44,396 nt of DNA. It comes from an uncultured Verrucomicrobia subdivision 3 bacterium. GTDB lineage: Bacteria; Verrucomicrobiota; Verrucomicrobiia; Limisphaerales; UBA11358. Position numbers and translations under genes: made by a program. Below are positions 33,496 through 41,742 of this stretch, piece after piece. The stretch covers positions 1-44,396 of the forward strand of contig CAISEZ010000035.1 in assembly GCA_903884535.1 (NCBI GenBank), given 5' to 3'. A model generated the notes under the pieces. That model made no database searches and was not told where the DNA came from. It saw only the letters and a program-made list of their open reading frames with translations. Positions within the stretch are counted from its first letter, which is position 1; each line of letters opens with the position of its first letter.

Positions 33496-33861
33496 TCACT
33501 GTCCGGCCAGAATTTTCTGCGCCCGGCTGTAAGAACCGAGATTGAAGGCATTCGTATAACCCAGGCTGTTCAATTTTTTTTGCGCCACGCCGCTGCGCAT
33601 TCCGCTCTGGCAGTGGAGCAGCAGCACCCGGCTTTTGTCGGGCCAGCGCTGCGGCACGGCGGTGGCGATTTCATCCAGCGGGATGTTGATGGCGTTGGTC
33701 AGATGACCGGAGTTGAATTCGCCGGGGCTGCGCACGTCAATCACCACCGCGCCAGTTATCAGATAAGCCGCCGCATCTTTGGCCGATATTTGGCCACCTT
33801 TGGAGACCATCAAAAAGGCGGCAAGAATAACCGTGGCGAGCAGGAGGATTGTCCAATTCAT
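33496..33861 (-). CDS. Membrane-anchored single-domain rhodanese
   Basis: A 121-residue protein: an N-terminal membrane helix (NWTILLLATVILAAFLMV) followed by one rhodanese domain with ISAKDAAAYLITGAVVIDVRSPGEFNSGHLTNAINIPLDEI. The active-site loop is HCQSGMRSG with the persulfide-carrying Cys84. Six-residue active loops of this kind favour sulfur substrates. The domain is expected outside the cytoplasm or at the membrane. Such anchored rhodaneses are often found with DUF2892 and ArsR genes, which fits the block at 25.7-29.3 kb, although this gene is 4 kb from it. An ATG at 33897 would add 12 residues without a clear purpose; the ATG at 33861 starts the helix. No partner is adjacent on its strand. 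Confidence 0.85.
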   Translation of the reverse strand: MNWTILLLATVILAAFLMVSKGGQISAKDAAAYLITGAVVIDVRSPGEFNSGHLTNAINIPLDEIATAVPQRWPDKSRVLLLHCQSGMRSGVAQKKLNSLGYTNAFNLGSYSRAQKILAGQ

Positions 33862-33937
33862 ATTTTTAGTTGTCGGGCTGGAAATTTCTCTTTCCATTTT
33901 TTGCGCAAAACTTCGTGCATCCGTTCAGCCCTTTGGA

Positions 33938-35224
33938 TTAAGTCCGGACCTGCCCAGTGCCAAAGCCGAGCCATTTGTAACTGGTCAATTCGTCCAAGCC
34001 CATCGGACCGCGCGCGCCGATTTTGTCGGTGCTGATGCCGATCTCTGCGCCCATGCCGAATTCGCCGCCGTCGGTGAAGCGCGTGCTGGCGTTCCAATAC
34101 ACCGCCGCCGAATCCACCTCGGCAAGGAACTGCTTCGCGTGCGCCTCGTTATTCGTGACGATGCTGTCCGAATGCGCTGAGCCGTAAAAATTGATGTGGT
34201 CAACCGCGGCCCGGACGCCGTCCACCACGCGGATGTTCAGGATGTAGTCATTGTATTCCGTGAACCAATCCTGCTCGCTGACGGCGCGTAGTTTTGCGTT
34301 TTGAATTTTCAGTTTTGCATTCAAGACTGCGCGCGTCGCCTCATCGCCGCGGATCTCGACGTGCTTGGCAAAAAGTCTTTCGCCGATGCGCGGAAGAAAA
34401 TTCTCCGCCACGGTTATATCCACGAGCAAGGTCTCGGCCGCGTTGCACACGCCGGGGCGCTGGACTTTGGCGTTGAAAACAATTTCTTCCGCCATTTTCA
34501 AGTCGGCATCGGCGTCCACAAAAACGTGGCAGACGCCCTTGTAATGTTTGATGACGGGCACCTTCGAGCAGTCCGCCACGGCGCGGATGAGGCTCTCGCC
34601 GCCGCGCGGCATGCAGAGGTCCACATATTGCGTGAGCGACAGCAGAATCGGAATCGCCTCGCGAGCGGGCGTGGGCACGACCTGGATCGCGTGTTCGGGA
34701 AAGCCTTGGCAGGCGGCTTTGCCGGCATCAATCATGGTCTTGGCGATGATCTGGTTGGAGTTCAGCGCCTCCTTGCCGCCGCGCAGAATCGTGGCATTGC
34801 CGGATTTGAAACACAGGCTCGCCGCGTCTGCCGTGACGTTCGGGCGCGATTCGTAAATGATCACCACGACGCCGATGGGCGTGGAAATTTTTTGCAGCTT
34901 CAGCCCGTTCGGCCGGATGCGCTCGTCCAGAATTCTGCCAACCGGGTCTGGCAGCGCCGCGACTTCGCGCAATCCCTTCGCCATGCTGGAAATTCTTTTG
35001 TCATCCAGCTTGAGTCGGTCCAGCATCGCGGCCGATAAATTCAATTTCGCGCCCACTTCCATGTCCAGCGCGTTGGCGGCTTTGATGGCGGCGGCGTTTT
35101 GTTCCAGCGCCGTGGCCATCGCCAGCAGGCAGGCATTTTTCTCCGCCGTAGTTAGCTTCGCCAGTTCGCGCGAAGCGGCTTTGGCCTGTTTGGCCAATTG
35201 CTTCATCTGTTCCGTCAGATTCAT
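33938..35224 (-). CDS. proA: Gamma-glutamyl phosphate reductase
   Basis: Reduces gamma-glutamyl phosphate to glutamate semialdehyde with NADPH in proline synthesis; cytoplasmic. A 428-residue protein of the aldehyde dehydrogenase superfamily. Motifs: GLKLQKISTPIGVVVIIYESRPNVTADAASLCFKSGNATILRGGKEA, CMPRGGESLIRAV, PVIKHYKGVCHVFVDADADL, catalytic Cys in QRPGVCNAAETLLV, and GEFGMGAEIGISTDKIGARGPMGLDELTSYKW at the C-terminus. Odd feature: where the family usually has a short PxxxPAT(E)EDW segment, this protein has LNAKLKIQNAKLRAVSEQDW, encoded by a four-unit heptamer tract. proB is not adjacent in the window. Confidence 0.95.
   Translation of the reverse strand: MNLTEQMKQLAKQAKAASRELAKLTTAEKNACLLAMATALEQNAAAIKAANALDMEVGAKLNLSAAMLDRLKLDDKRISSMAKGLREVAALPDPVGRILDERIRPNGLKLQKISTPIGVVVIIYESRPNVTADAASLCFKSGNATILRGGKEALNSNQIIAKTMIDAGKAACQGFPEHAIQVVPTPAREAIPILLSLTQYVDLCMPRGGESLIRAVADCSKVPVIKHYKGVCHVFVDADADLKMAEEIVFNAKVQRPGVCNAAETLLVDITVAENFLPRIGERLFAKHVEIRGDEATRAVLNAKLKIQNAKLRAVSEQDWFTEYNDYILNIRVVDGVRAAVDHINFYGSAHSDSIVTNNEAHAKQFLAEVDSAAVYWNASTRFTDGGEFGMGAEIGISTDKIGARGPMGLDELTSYKWLGFGTGQVRT
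34290..34317 (-). repeat. Heptamer tract of four 7-bp units inside proA
   Basis: On the proA coding strand: CAAAACT-GAAAATT-CAAAACG-CAAAACT, 28 bp, encoding AKLKIQNAKL at residues about 303-312. A different heptamer from the recG family, but with the same length and unit number. A looser version stands just before the ATG at 31666. Confidence 0.7.
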
Positions 35225-35323
35225 GCCGCAGCTTATGCCAGTTTGACCGCTGAAAAAAGCGCAAAGACACGCGGCCGTTCCCGCTAAAACTGCAGCGTTT
35301 CAAGATTTCGCCGATAACGACGC

Positions 35324-36079
35324 ATGAACGTGAGCATGTGGATGACGCGCGGCCCGGCGACCGTGGTTCCGGAAACGCCGGCGGCCGAAGCGGCCAAGCT
35401 GATGGCGCAAAAAAAAGTGCGCCGGCTGCTGGTCGTGGAACCATGGCCGGACGGCCCGCGCCTGCTCGGCATCATCTCGGCGAAAGATGTGATCCACGCC
35501 TTTCCGCCGCACGTCAATCCGTTCGCCATCGAAGGCCCGGACGCGCGGCTCACGTCCACGACCGTCGCGCAAATCATGACCGCCAGCCCGCGCAGCGTCA
35601 CGCCGGACACGCCCATCGAGGAGGCTGCGGCGTTGATGTGCGCGCACAAAATCGGCGCCTTGCCGGTGCTGCGGGATCGCACGCTCGCCGGCATCATCAC
35701 CGAGTCGGATATTTTCCGCGCCTTTGTCAGTCTGTTCGCCTCGGATGAAAAAGGCGCGCGCATCACGTTCGACGCGACGCAGAGCGAAGACGTTTTTGAG
35801 CTGGCCGGCAAATTGTCGCGGCGTCACCAGCTGAAAGTGATCAGCCTCATTTGGACTCGCCACGAGGAATTACCGGTCTGCGTTGTGCGCGTGGTGGGCG
35901 ACGGCGTGGACAAAATGTTGGAAGAGCTTTGGAGTTCCGGCCATCCCGTCGTGAACGTCCTGCGGTTTGCGGGCGAGGTGATGGAATTCATTCAGCCGTC
36001 CACGCCGAGTTTGCCGCACCACAAATCCTCTGAACCCAGCCCGTCGAATTTGTATCCTTCCGCTGACCGGCGCGGCTGA
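35324..36079 (+). CDS. CBS-domain pair protein, AcuB-like
   Basis: A 251-residue cytoplasmic protein. Two CBS motifs form one Bateman module: MWMTRGPATVVPETPAAEAAKLMAQKKVRRLLVVE...LLGIISAKDVIHAF (about 5-58) and IMTASPRSVTPDTPIEEAAALMCAHKIGALPVLRDRTLAGIITESDIFRAF (about 84-134). Such modules bind adenine nucleotides and sense energy state. The remainder (about 148-222) has an ACT-like alternation of strands and helices (EDVFELAGKLSRRHQLKVISLIWTRHEELPVCVVRVVGDGVDKMLEELWSSG). The C-terminal 25 residues are Ser/Pro-rich and probably disordered. The layout resembles AcuB, but the target is unknown. Convergent with the gene at 36084, 4 bp apart. Confidence 0.83.
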   Translation: MNVSMWMTRGPATVVPETPAAEAAKLMAQKKVRRLLVVEPWPDGPRLLGIISAKDVIHAFPPHVNPFAIEGPDARLTSTTVAQIMTASPRSVTPDTPIEEAAALMCAHKIGALPVLRDRTLAGIITESDIFRAFVSLFASDEKGARITFDATQSEDVFELAGKLSRRHQLKVISLIWTRHEELPVCVVRVVGDGVDKMLEELWSSGHPVVNVLRFAGEVMEFIQPSTPSLPHHKSSEPSPSNLYPSADRRG

Positions 36080-36083
36080 ATAA

Positions 36084-36947
36084 TTATTGGTTGCGCGCGG
36101 CTTCGGCGATCGCGTCGGCGAGTTGTTGCGGCGTCCAGTCGTTGCCGTCGAACTGCCGGAAAATTTTCCCGCTGGCATCCAGCACGACCGTCCGCAAATT
36201 ATGCGAAATGGAACCGTTCTCGCGCCAGAAATGCAGATCCACCGCGGGCGACAGTTCGGCCAGCGTGTTCGTCGTCGCCACGGTGAACAGCCAGCGGTTC
36301 GTGTCGTCACCGCGATAATATTTGCCGTAGCCCGACAAGATTTCCGGGGTGTCAAAATGGGTGTCGAACGAAATGGAAAGGAACTGCCAGTTCGCCGGCG
36401 CGTTCGTGTCGGCCAGCAGGATTTTCCGCGCCTCGGAAAAATTCCGGTTCATGCGCGGGCAAAATTCCGGCAGCGGGCAGCTCGTGAAAAAAAATGTGAA
36501 CGCCACCGCGCGCCCGTGAAAATCGGAAAACCGGATCAGGCTGCCAGCTTCGGTCGTCAGCTCGCCGTCCGGCAACCGGTCGCCCACTTTCAGTTCCGGC
36601 GCATCGGCATGAAACACAAAAACGTGATTCGTCACCTGGCCCACGTGATGGGAGACGAAATGGATATTTTCAATCCAGCTTTCATTTTCCGTCACGGCGA
36701 GCGTGAATGTGATTTCATCGTTTGGCGAAATGCCGCTCAACTCGTTGGTTGCGTTCACGGAAAAATCCATCGTCATCGCGGCCATGTAGCCGGGAATCGC
36801 CTCGTGCTGGATGGTGGCCGTGCGCCGGTCAGTGGAAATTTGCTGAACAATTCCGCGCGCGGCGAAAGTCTGGTTGGTCTGCGCAAAAACCCGGCCGGAA
36901 AAAAGCGGCAGCGCGAAACACAAAACCAACACCCATTTTATTTTCAT
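36084..36947 (-). CDS. CusF-like copper-binding domain fused to SCO1/SenC domain
   Basis: A 287-residue exported protein (signal MKIKWVLVLCFALPLFSGRVFA). Residues 28-96 match the CusF-type fold: ARGIVQQISTDRRTATIQHEAIPGYMAAMTMDFSV, with His48, Met55, Met58 and Met60 as copper ligands of the H-E-x-I-P-G-Y-M-x-x-M-T-M type. Residues 117-285 form a SCO1/SenC thioredoxin fold: Cys157 and Cys163 in TSCPLPEFCPRMN and His249 in ISHNLRTVVLD are the copper site. The CxxxxxC spacing (CPLPEFC) is the longer variant known in part of the SCO family, not CxxxC. It probably delivers copper to an oxidase CuA site or protects against copper. No oxidase genes are in the window. Convergent with the CBS gene. 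Confidence 0.88.
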   Translation of the reverse strand: MKIKWVLVLCFALPLFSGRVFAQTNQTFAARGIVQQISTDRRTATIQHEAIPGYMAAMTMDFSVNATNELSGISPNDEITFTLAVTENESWIENIHFVSHHVGQVTNHVFVFHADAPELKVGDRLPDGELTTEAGSLIRFSDFHGRAVAFTFFFTSCPLPEFCPRMNRNFSEARKILLADTNAPANWQFLSISFDTHFDTPEILSGYGKYYRGDDTNRWLFTVATTNTLAELSPAVDLHFWRENGSISHNLRTVVLDASGKIFRQFDGNDWTPQQLADAIAEAARNQ

Positions 36948-36965
36948 AGGATTTGCCGGTGAAAT

Positions 36966-38993
36966 TTACCAGACGCGCACCAGCACGACGCCGTGGCGCG
37001 GCACGCTGGCGCTGAACGCATCCTGGAATTTCCCAAGATCTTTTTGCCGCCACAAATCGCGCACCGGATGTTTGCCGGTGAGGCCGAGGTCATACCAGTT
37101 CACGGTCACGCTGGTTTCGGTTTCGCCGCGGTTGAACAAGCCGATGGATTTTGAGCCGTCGGCCATGTTCTTGGCCCAAACTTCCAGTTTGCCGTTTTGA
37201 GAAATCCGCGCGGCCTGTTTGCCGAGCGCGTCCTGATCCACGGCCAGCACTTCGTCGTTGCTCAACAAACTCAGGGTGAAATCGTCCAGTTGCGACATAT
37301 CGCAGCCGATGAGCAGCGGCGAGGCCAGCAGGCACCACAAGCTGATGTGCGTGTATTGTTCGTTCGGCGTGAGGCGCGTCGGCCGCAGTTTGCCCCAGCC
37401 CAATTTGCCGACGACCAGCATGTCGGGATCATTCCAGTGCCCCGGCCCGGCGAAATCTTCGTGGCCCGCGGATTTGAAACCGTTGCCGGTCATGCTGCCC
37501 CAGGTGTCGGTGATGTCGCCGGTCGTGCGCCAGCAATTGCCGCCGACCTGCGTGCCCCATTTCCACACGTCGCCCATGCCGTATTGGCAAAGACTGAAAA
37601 CGATGTCGCGGTTCGCCCGCTCCAGCGCCGCGTGCATCACCGAGTAGGGATAAATTAACTCGGCGACATTTTTGGTCCTGACCCTCGACCAGCTTTTAAT
37701 GCCGGCCGAATTGGTGAGGGCATCGCGCTGCGCTTCCAGCTCCGGGCTGTAGGAACACCAGTCGTATTTCAGATAATCAAAACCCCACGCCGCGTATTGC
37801 TGCGCGTCCTGTTGCTCGTGGCCGAAACTGCCGACACAGCCGCCGCAGGTCCACGGGCCGGGCGAGGAATAAAGTCCGATGCGCAAACCTTTACCGTGAA
37901 CATAATCCGCCAGACCTTTCATGTCCGGAAAACGCGGATTCGGCAGGATGCGGCCGTCGGCGGCGCGCGCCGGCCCTTGCAGCGTCGGGTCTTTGGAATC
38001 GCGGTGTGTCTGCCAGTAGTCGTCAATGTTGATGTAGGTCCAGCCGTGGTTTTGCAGGCCGCTTTGGATGAAGGCATCGGCGGCGGCCTTGACTTTTTCC
38101 GCCGACACCGCGCCGGCAAAACAGTTCCAGCTGTTCCAACCCATTGGCGGGGTGAGCGCGATTTGGTCGCCGCAGATAATTTTCAACGCACGCTTGGTTT
38201 TGCCGATTTTATTTTTGGCGCGCAGCGTCACCACATATTCGCCGCGCTTCGCCACCGTGCCGGTGATGAACCCGGTTTGCGGGTCGAGCTTCAGCCCTTT
38301 CGGCAAATGGTCGGCGGAAAATGTCATCGGCCGGTCGCCGGTCGCCGCAATCGTGAACAGAAAATCGTGGCCGGGCCGCACGCCGAAAATGGGCGCGCCA
38401 TTGATGCGCGGCGTGGCCGGAGCCGGCGGTGTCAAAATCACCGCGTCATTCACCCCTGCTTCAGACGCCGAAGAAATCGTTTCCGGCCGCGCTCCGGAAA
38501 TTTCAAATTTTGCGTCCGCCCAGTCGGCGTGGTCGTATTCTATGCCGTCGCCGGCGTCGCCGACTTGCAGCACCAGCAATTTGACGCCGGTGAGCTTGAC
38601 GTCGAGCGCCTTGGCCGGATCGCCGGGCCGCATCACGCCGCTCTGCCAAAGGGTTTCCCCATCGCCAATCACGGAAAATTCCACGGTGCCCGGATGAGTT
38701 TTCGCTTCATCGTCCACGCCGACCGACGCCGAGAATTTTTCCGCGCTGCCGTTGAGATTCAGCCGCAGTTCGCTTTCGGCATGCGTGCCGAGGCCGTGTT
38801 GGAACGTCACGCCGCCGATGCTCAACGCGTGGCCCTCGACGGACTGGTTTTTATGCGGCTCGCCCCAACCCTGCGTGGTCTTGCTCATGTCCAATTCGTC
38901 TAGCCAGACCGGCGCAGCGGATAGTTTTAAGCCCAGCAGCAGCGCCAGCGCACCGATTTGAAAACGCCCGAAGTGGAATGTCCGTTGTTTCAT
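36966..38993 (-). CDS. GH27 alpha-galactosidase with NPCBM and Ig-like domains
   Basis: A 675-residue exported enzyme (signal MKQRTFHFGRFQIGALALLLGLKLSAAP). Residues 28-170 form an NPCBM carbohydrate-binding domain (VWLDELDMSKTTQGWGEPHKNQSVEGHALSIGGVTFQHGLGTHAESELRLNL). Residues 195-275 are a putative Ig domain. The GH27 barrel starts at TPPMGWNSWNCFAG, with YINIDDYWQ, FDYLKYDWCSY (nucleophile Asp411), CWRTTGDITDTW (acid/base Asp493) and GHWNDPDMLVVG. A beta-sandwich with VDQDALGKQAARI and GLFNRGETETSVTV ends it. It should remove terminal alpha-galactose from plant or algal glycans, outside the cytoplasm. The frame extends 15 codons upstream; ATG at 38993 starts the signal. No polysaccharide utilisation genes surround it. 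Lies 18 bp upstream of the CusF-SCO1 gene. Confidence 0.94.
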   Translation of the reverse strand: MKQRTFHFGRFQIGALALLLGLKLSAAPVWLDELDMSKTTQGWGEPHKNQSVEGHALSIGGVTFQHGLGTHAESELRLNLNGSAEKFSASVGVDDEAKTHPGTVEFSVIGDGETLWQSGVMRPGDPAKALDVKLTGVKLLVLQVGDAGDGIEYDHADWADAKFEISGARPETISSASEAGVNDAVILTPPAPATPRINGAPIFGVRPGHDFLFTIAATGDRPMTFSADHLPKGLKLDPQTGFITGTVAKRGEYVVTLRAKNKIGKTKRALKIICGDQIALTPPMGWNSWNCFAGAVSAEKVKAAADAFIQSGLQNHGWTYINIDDYWQTHRDSKDPTLQGPARAADGRILPNPRFPDMKGLADYVHGKGLRIGLYSSPGPWTCGGCVGSFGHEQQDAQQYAAWGFDYLKYDWCSYSPELEAQRDALTNSAGIKSWSRVRTKNVAELIYPYSVMHAALERANRDIVFSLCQYGMGDVWKWGTQVGGNCWRTTGDITDTWGSMTGNGFKSAGHEDFAGPGHWNDPDMLVVGKLGWGKLRPTRLTPNEQYTHISLWCLLASPLLIGCDMSQLDDFTLSLLSNDEVLAVDQDALGKQAARISQNGKLEVWAKNMADGSKSIGLFNRGETETSVTVNWYDLGLTGKHPVRDLWRQKDLGKFQDAFSASVPRHGVVLVRVW

Positions 38994-39096
38994 GTTTTGG
39001 ATTCGTTCAATGTGGGAATAATTCCGTGGTCGTTTCAAGAACTAAAACGGCGACGGCGCTTGAGTTCCCGTAAATCCCGCACTAAATTCAGCGGCC

Positions 39097-40077
39097 ATGA
39101 GCAAACCGTTGAAAGAACAGGTCGCGGAAACTTCGGCTTGGATCCGGACGCTGCGCACCGAAGTCGGCCGCGTGATTGTCGGCCAGGAACAACTCGTCGA
39201 GCGCCTGCTCGTCGGTCTGCTCGCCAATGGCCACGTCCTGCTCGAAGGTGTGCCCGGCCTGGCCAAAACGCTTTCCGTCCGCACGCTCGCGGCGGCGGTG
39301 CAGGCGAGTTTCCGGCGCATCCAGTTCACGCCCGACCTGCTGCCCGCAGATATTGTCGGCAATTTAATTTATTCGCCGCAGGACGGCAAATATCACGTCA
39401 CGCAGGGACCGGTGTTTGCGAATTTTGTGCTCGCCGATGAAATTAACCGCGCGCCGGCCAAAGTTCAAAGTGCGTTGCTCGAAGCCATGCAGGAACGCCA
39501 AGTCACGCTCGGCGGCGAAACGCGCAAGCTGCCGTCGCCGTTTCTCGTGCTGGCCACGGAAAATCCGATTGACCAGGAAGGCACGTATCCCTTGCCCGAG
39601 GCGCAGGTGGACCGCTTCATGTTCAAAGTGATTTTGGATTATCCGTCGTTTGCGGAAGAGCGGCACATTTTGGATCGCATGGCGTTCACCGCGCCGGAGA
39701 CCGTCATCAAACCCGTGGTCGGCCTCGACGAAATTCTGGCCACGCAAAAAATCGTGGACCAAATCCACGTGGACGAAAAAATCCGCGACTACATTGTCAA
39801 ACTGGTTTTCGCCACACGCAAGCCGGACGAACACAAACTTGAACTGAAACATTTCATCCAGTTCGGTGCGTCACCGCGCGCGACGATTTATCTGACCATC
39901 GCCGCCAAAGCCTGGGCGCTGTTGCAGGGCCGCGATTATGTGATCCCGGAAGATGTGAAAAGCATCGGGCCGGATGTGCTGCGGCATCGCATCATTTTGA
40001 CTTACGAAGCCGAGGCGCAATCCGTGACCAGCGACGCCATCGTCAAAAAAATTCTAAACGCTGTGCCAGTGCCGTAA
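39097..40077 (+). CDS. MoxR-family AAA+ ATPase
   Basis: A 326-residue cytoplasmic chaperone-type ATPase. Motifs: EVGRVIVGQEQLVERLLVGLLANGHVLLEGVPGLAKT (Walker A), FTPDLLPADIVGNLIY, FVLADEINRAPAKVQSALLEAMQERQVT (Walker B and the MoxR signature), LVLATENPIDQEGTYPLPEAQVDRF (sensor 1 region) and FGASPRATIYLTIAAKAWALLQGRDYVIPEDV (sensor 2 and lid). MoxR proteins usually act with a DUF58 protein and von Willebrand-type proteins encoded just downstream. Here no such partner follows; the next gene is an unrelated ATP-grasp-like protein. The start lies about 100 bp from the divergent galactosidase gene. Confidence 0.93.
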   Translation: MSKPLKEQVAETSAWIRTLRTEVGRVIVGQEQLVERLLVGLLANGHVLLEGVPGLAKTLSVRTLAAAVQASFRRIQFTPDLLPADIVGNLIYSPQDGKYHVTQGPVFANFVLADEINRAPAKVQSALLEAMQERQVTLGGETRKLPSPFLVLATENPIDQEGTYPLPEAQVDRFMFKVILDYPSFAEERHILDRMAFTAPETVIKPVVGLDEILATQKIVDQIHVDEKIRDYIVKLVFATRKPDEHKLELKHFIQFGASPRATIYLTIAAKAWALLQGRDYVIPEDVKSIGPDVLRHRIILTYEAEAQSVTSDAIVKKILNAVPVP

Positions 40078-40101
40078 ATCACGCGCCGCCGTCCTGATTT
40101 T

Positions 40102-41436
40102 GTGAACACGCCTGCCGACCAAGCCAGATTCATCCGCGCTGCCATTCCCGCTGGCGGGCTGTTTGCCGGACTGGACTGGAAGATTTCGCCGGCGCCGTTT
40201 CCGCTGGGCGAAAATCTGGCGCAGGAAATCGAATCGCTGGGGCGCGTGCTGCTGCAGTTTTATCGCGCGACCAATCTGCTTTACCGCAAGAGCGTCGAGG
40301 GCAAGCAGCCGGAATGGGTCGCGCGCTGGCTGGACTTGGGCAAGCCGCGAGAATTGATCGAGCTGCAGCGTGCCGCCGCTTTCAAAAACGACGTCCCGCG
40401 CGTCATCCGGCCGGACATTTTGCTGATGGAAAATGGTTTCAGCGTCACGGAACTGGATTCGGTTCCCGGCGGCATCGGGCTGACGGGGTGGTTGAACAAA
40501 ACGTATTCTGCCCTCAACTCTCCACCCTCAACTCTCCACCCGCTTGGCGGCGCGGACGGAATGCTGCGCGGCTTTGAAAGTATTTTTGGCGATGCGAAGC
40601 AGGTTCACCTCGTCGTCTCTGAAGAAGCTGCGACTTACAAACCGGAAATGGCGTGGCTGGCCGAACAGCTAAATCAGCGCGGCGGCGCAACTTTCAACCT
40701 TCAACCTTCAACCTTCAACCAGTTTTCCGAAGGCGCCGCCGTTTATCGTTTCTTCGAGCTGTTCGATTTGCCCAATGTTGCCAATGCGAAACAGATTTTC
40801 GAACTCGCGGCGGAAAAGAAAATCCGCCTGACGCCGCCGCCGAAGCCGCTGTTTGAGGAAAAGATGCTGTTCGCGCTGCTGTGGAACCGGAACCTGCACA
40901 GCTTCTGGCGGCAGGAACTGGGCGAAGGTTTTCTGGCGCGGCTGAAGAAAATCATTCCCTACACCTGGCTCGTGGATCCGACGCCGCTGCCGCCGCACGC
41001 GGCCATTCCGGAACTCAATCTCACGGACTGGGCGCAGCTCAAGGCGATGTCGCAGCGCGAACGAGATTTGATTTTGAAGGTGTCCGGCTTTTCCGAAAAT
41101 GCCTGGGGCGCGCGCGGCGTTTATCTTGGCAGCGATTTATCCGGCGCGGACTGGAGCGCGGCGGTGGATGCGGCGCTGAAGAATTTTGAGACGTCGCCAA
41201 GCGTGTTGCAGCGTTTCCACAAGCCCTCGCAAGTGGACGCAAGCTGGTTTGATTTCGCGAAGAACGAATTGGTGCCGATGAAGGGCAGGGCGCGGCTGTG
41301 TCCGTATTATTTTGTGAGCGGCGAGGGTGACAATTTGCGGTCCGCGCTCGGCGGCGTGCTGGCGACGATTGTGCCCGCCGACAAGAAAATCGTCCACGGC
41401 ATGGCGGACGCGATTCTAGCACCGTGTTCGGTTTAA
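40102..41436 (+). CDS. Hypothetical protein, possibly ATP-grasp-like, with two repeat insertions
   Basis: A 444-residue cytoplasmic protein starting with GTG. I do not recognise a named family. Features that recall ATP-grasp enzymes are RPDILLMENGFSVTELDSVPGGIGLTGWLN, VVSEEAATYKPEMAWLAEQLNQRGG, PYTWLVDPTPLPPHAAIPEL and the SQRERDLILKVSGFSENAWGARGVYLGSDLS segment (Lys plus glycine-rich loop). The last part, RARLCPYYFVSGEGDNLRSALGGVLATIVPADKKIVHGM, looks conserved. Two in-frame low-complexity insertions interrupt it: SALNSPPSTLHP (about 136-147) and TFNLQPSTFNQ (about 196-207), each from a 28-bp four-heptamer tract. It follows the MoxR gene by 24 bp and is probably co-transcribed. ATP-grasp assignment is tentative. 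Confidence 0.75.
   Translation: MNTPADQARFIRAAIPAGGLFAGLDWKISPAPFPLGENLAQEIESLGRVLLQFYRATNLLYRKSVEGKQPEWVARWLDLGKPRELIELQRAAAFKNDVPRVIRPDILLMENGFSVTELDSVPGGIGLTGWLNKTYSALNSPPSTLHPLGGADGMLRGFESIFGDAKQVHLVVSEEAATYKPEMAWLAEQLNQRGGATFNLQPSTFNQFSEGAAVYRFFELFDLPNVANAKQIFELAAEKKIRLTPPPKPLFEEKMLFALLWNRNLHSFWRQELGEGFLARLKKIIPYTWLVDPTPLPPHAAIPELNLTDWAQLKAMSQRERDLILKVSGFSENAWGARGVYLGSDLSGADWSAAVDAALKNFETSPSVLQRFHKPSQVDASWFDFAKNELVPMKGRARLCPYYFVSGEGDNLRSALGGVLATIVPADKKIVHGMADAILAPCSV
40513..40540 (+). repeat. Heptamer tract CTCAACT/CTCCACC x2 in the 40.1-kb gene
   Basis: CTCAACT-CTCCACC-CTCAACT-CTCCACC, exactly four units, as a perfect tandem of a 14-bp dimer. It encodes LNSPPSTLH. It matches the YTCMACY consensus of the recG tract and of 40693-40720. 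Confidence 0.85.
40693..40720 (+). repeat. Perfect (TTCAACC)x4 tract in the 40.1-kb gene
   Basis: Four identical heptamers TTCAACC in tandem, encoding FNLQPSTFN in frame. This is the cleanest member of the family and probably the youngest. Confidence 0.93.
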
Positions 41437-41742
41437 AAAACGGGGCCATTTGTCGGGGGGCCAAGTTGCCTGTGAAGTTTAACGCCATGCCTTGAACATG
41501 TCCGTTTAATGTCAGGTCAAGGGGTAACTGGCTAAATGCGCCAATCAGGTTGTTTGTTTTGCGCTGCGACGGCAAATGCAATACCGATTCTCGCGGGAGG
41601 TAACTTTTTTAAGACAGGTTTGTAATCCAAGAGTATCACGTTTGTTACCTGATACTCTTAGAATCGACATAATCTATTTCTATTCTCTTGCTCGAGGTTG
41701 CGCCTTCTCTGAAATGGATGAGATGCGTTTCCACGAGCAATA
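41437..41742. other. Intergenic region upstream of pseudopilin gene
   Basis: A 306-bp stretch, AT-richer in its right half, with no open frame worth calling. It holds a GGGAGG stretch (41595-41600), a perfect inverted repeat (41629-41659) and a region with several TATTCT-like words before the pilin ATG. No riboswitch I know fits. It probably contains the pilin promoter. Confidence 0.5.
41629..41659. promoter_or_regulatory. Perfect 10-bp inverted repeat upstream of pilin gene
   Basis: AAGAGTATCA - 11 nt - TGATACTCTT, about 84 bp before the pilin ATG. There is no U-run behind it, so an operator or leader hairpin is more likely than a terminator. Confidence 0.5.
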
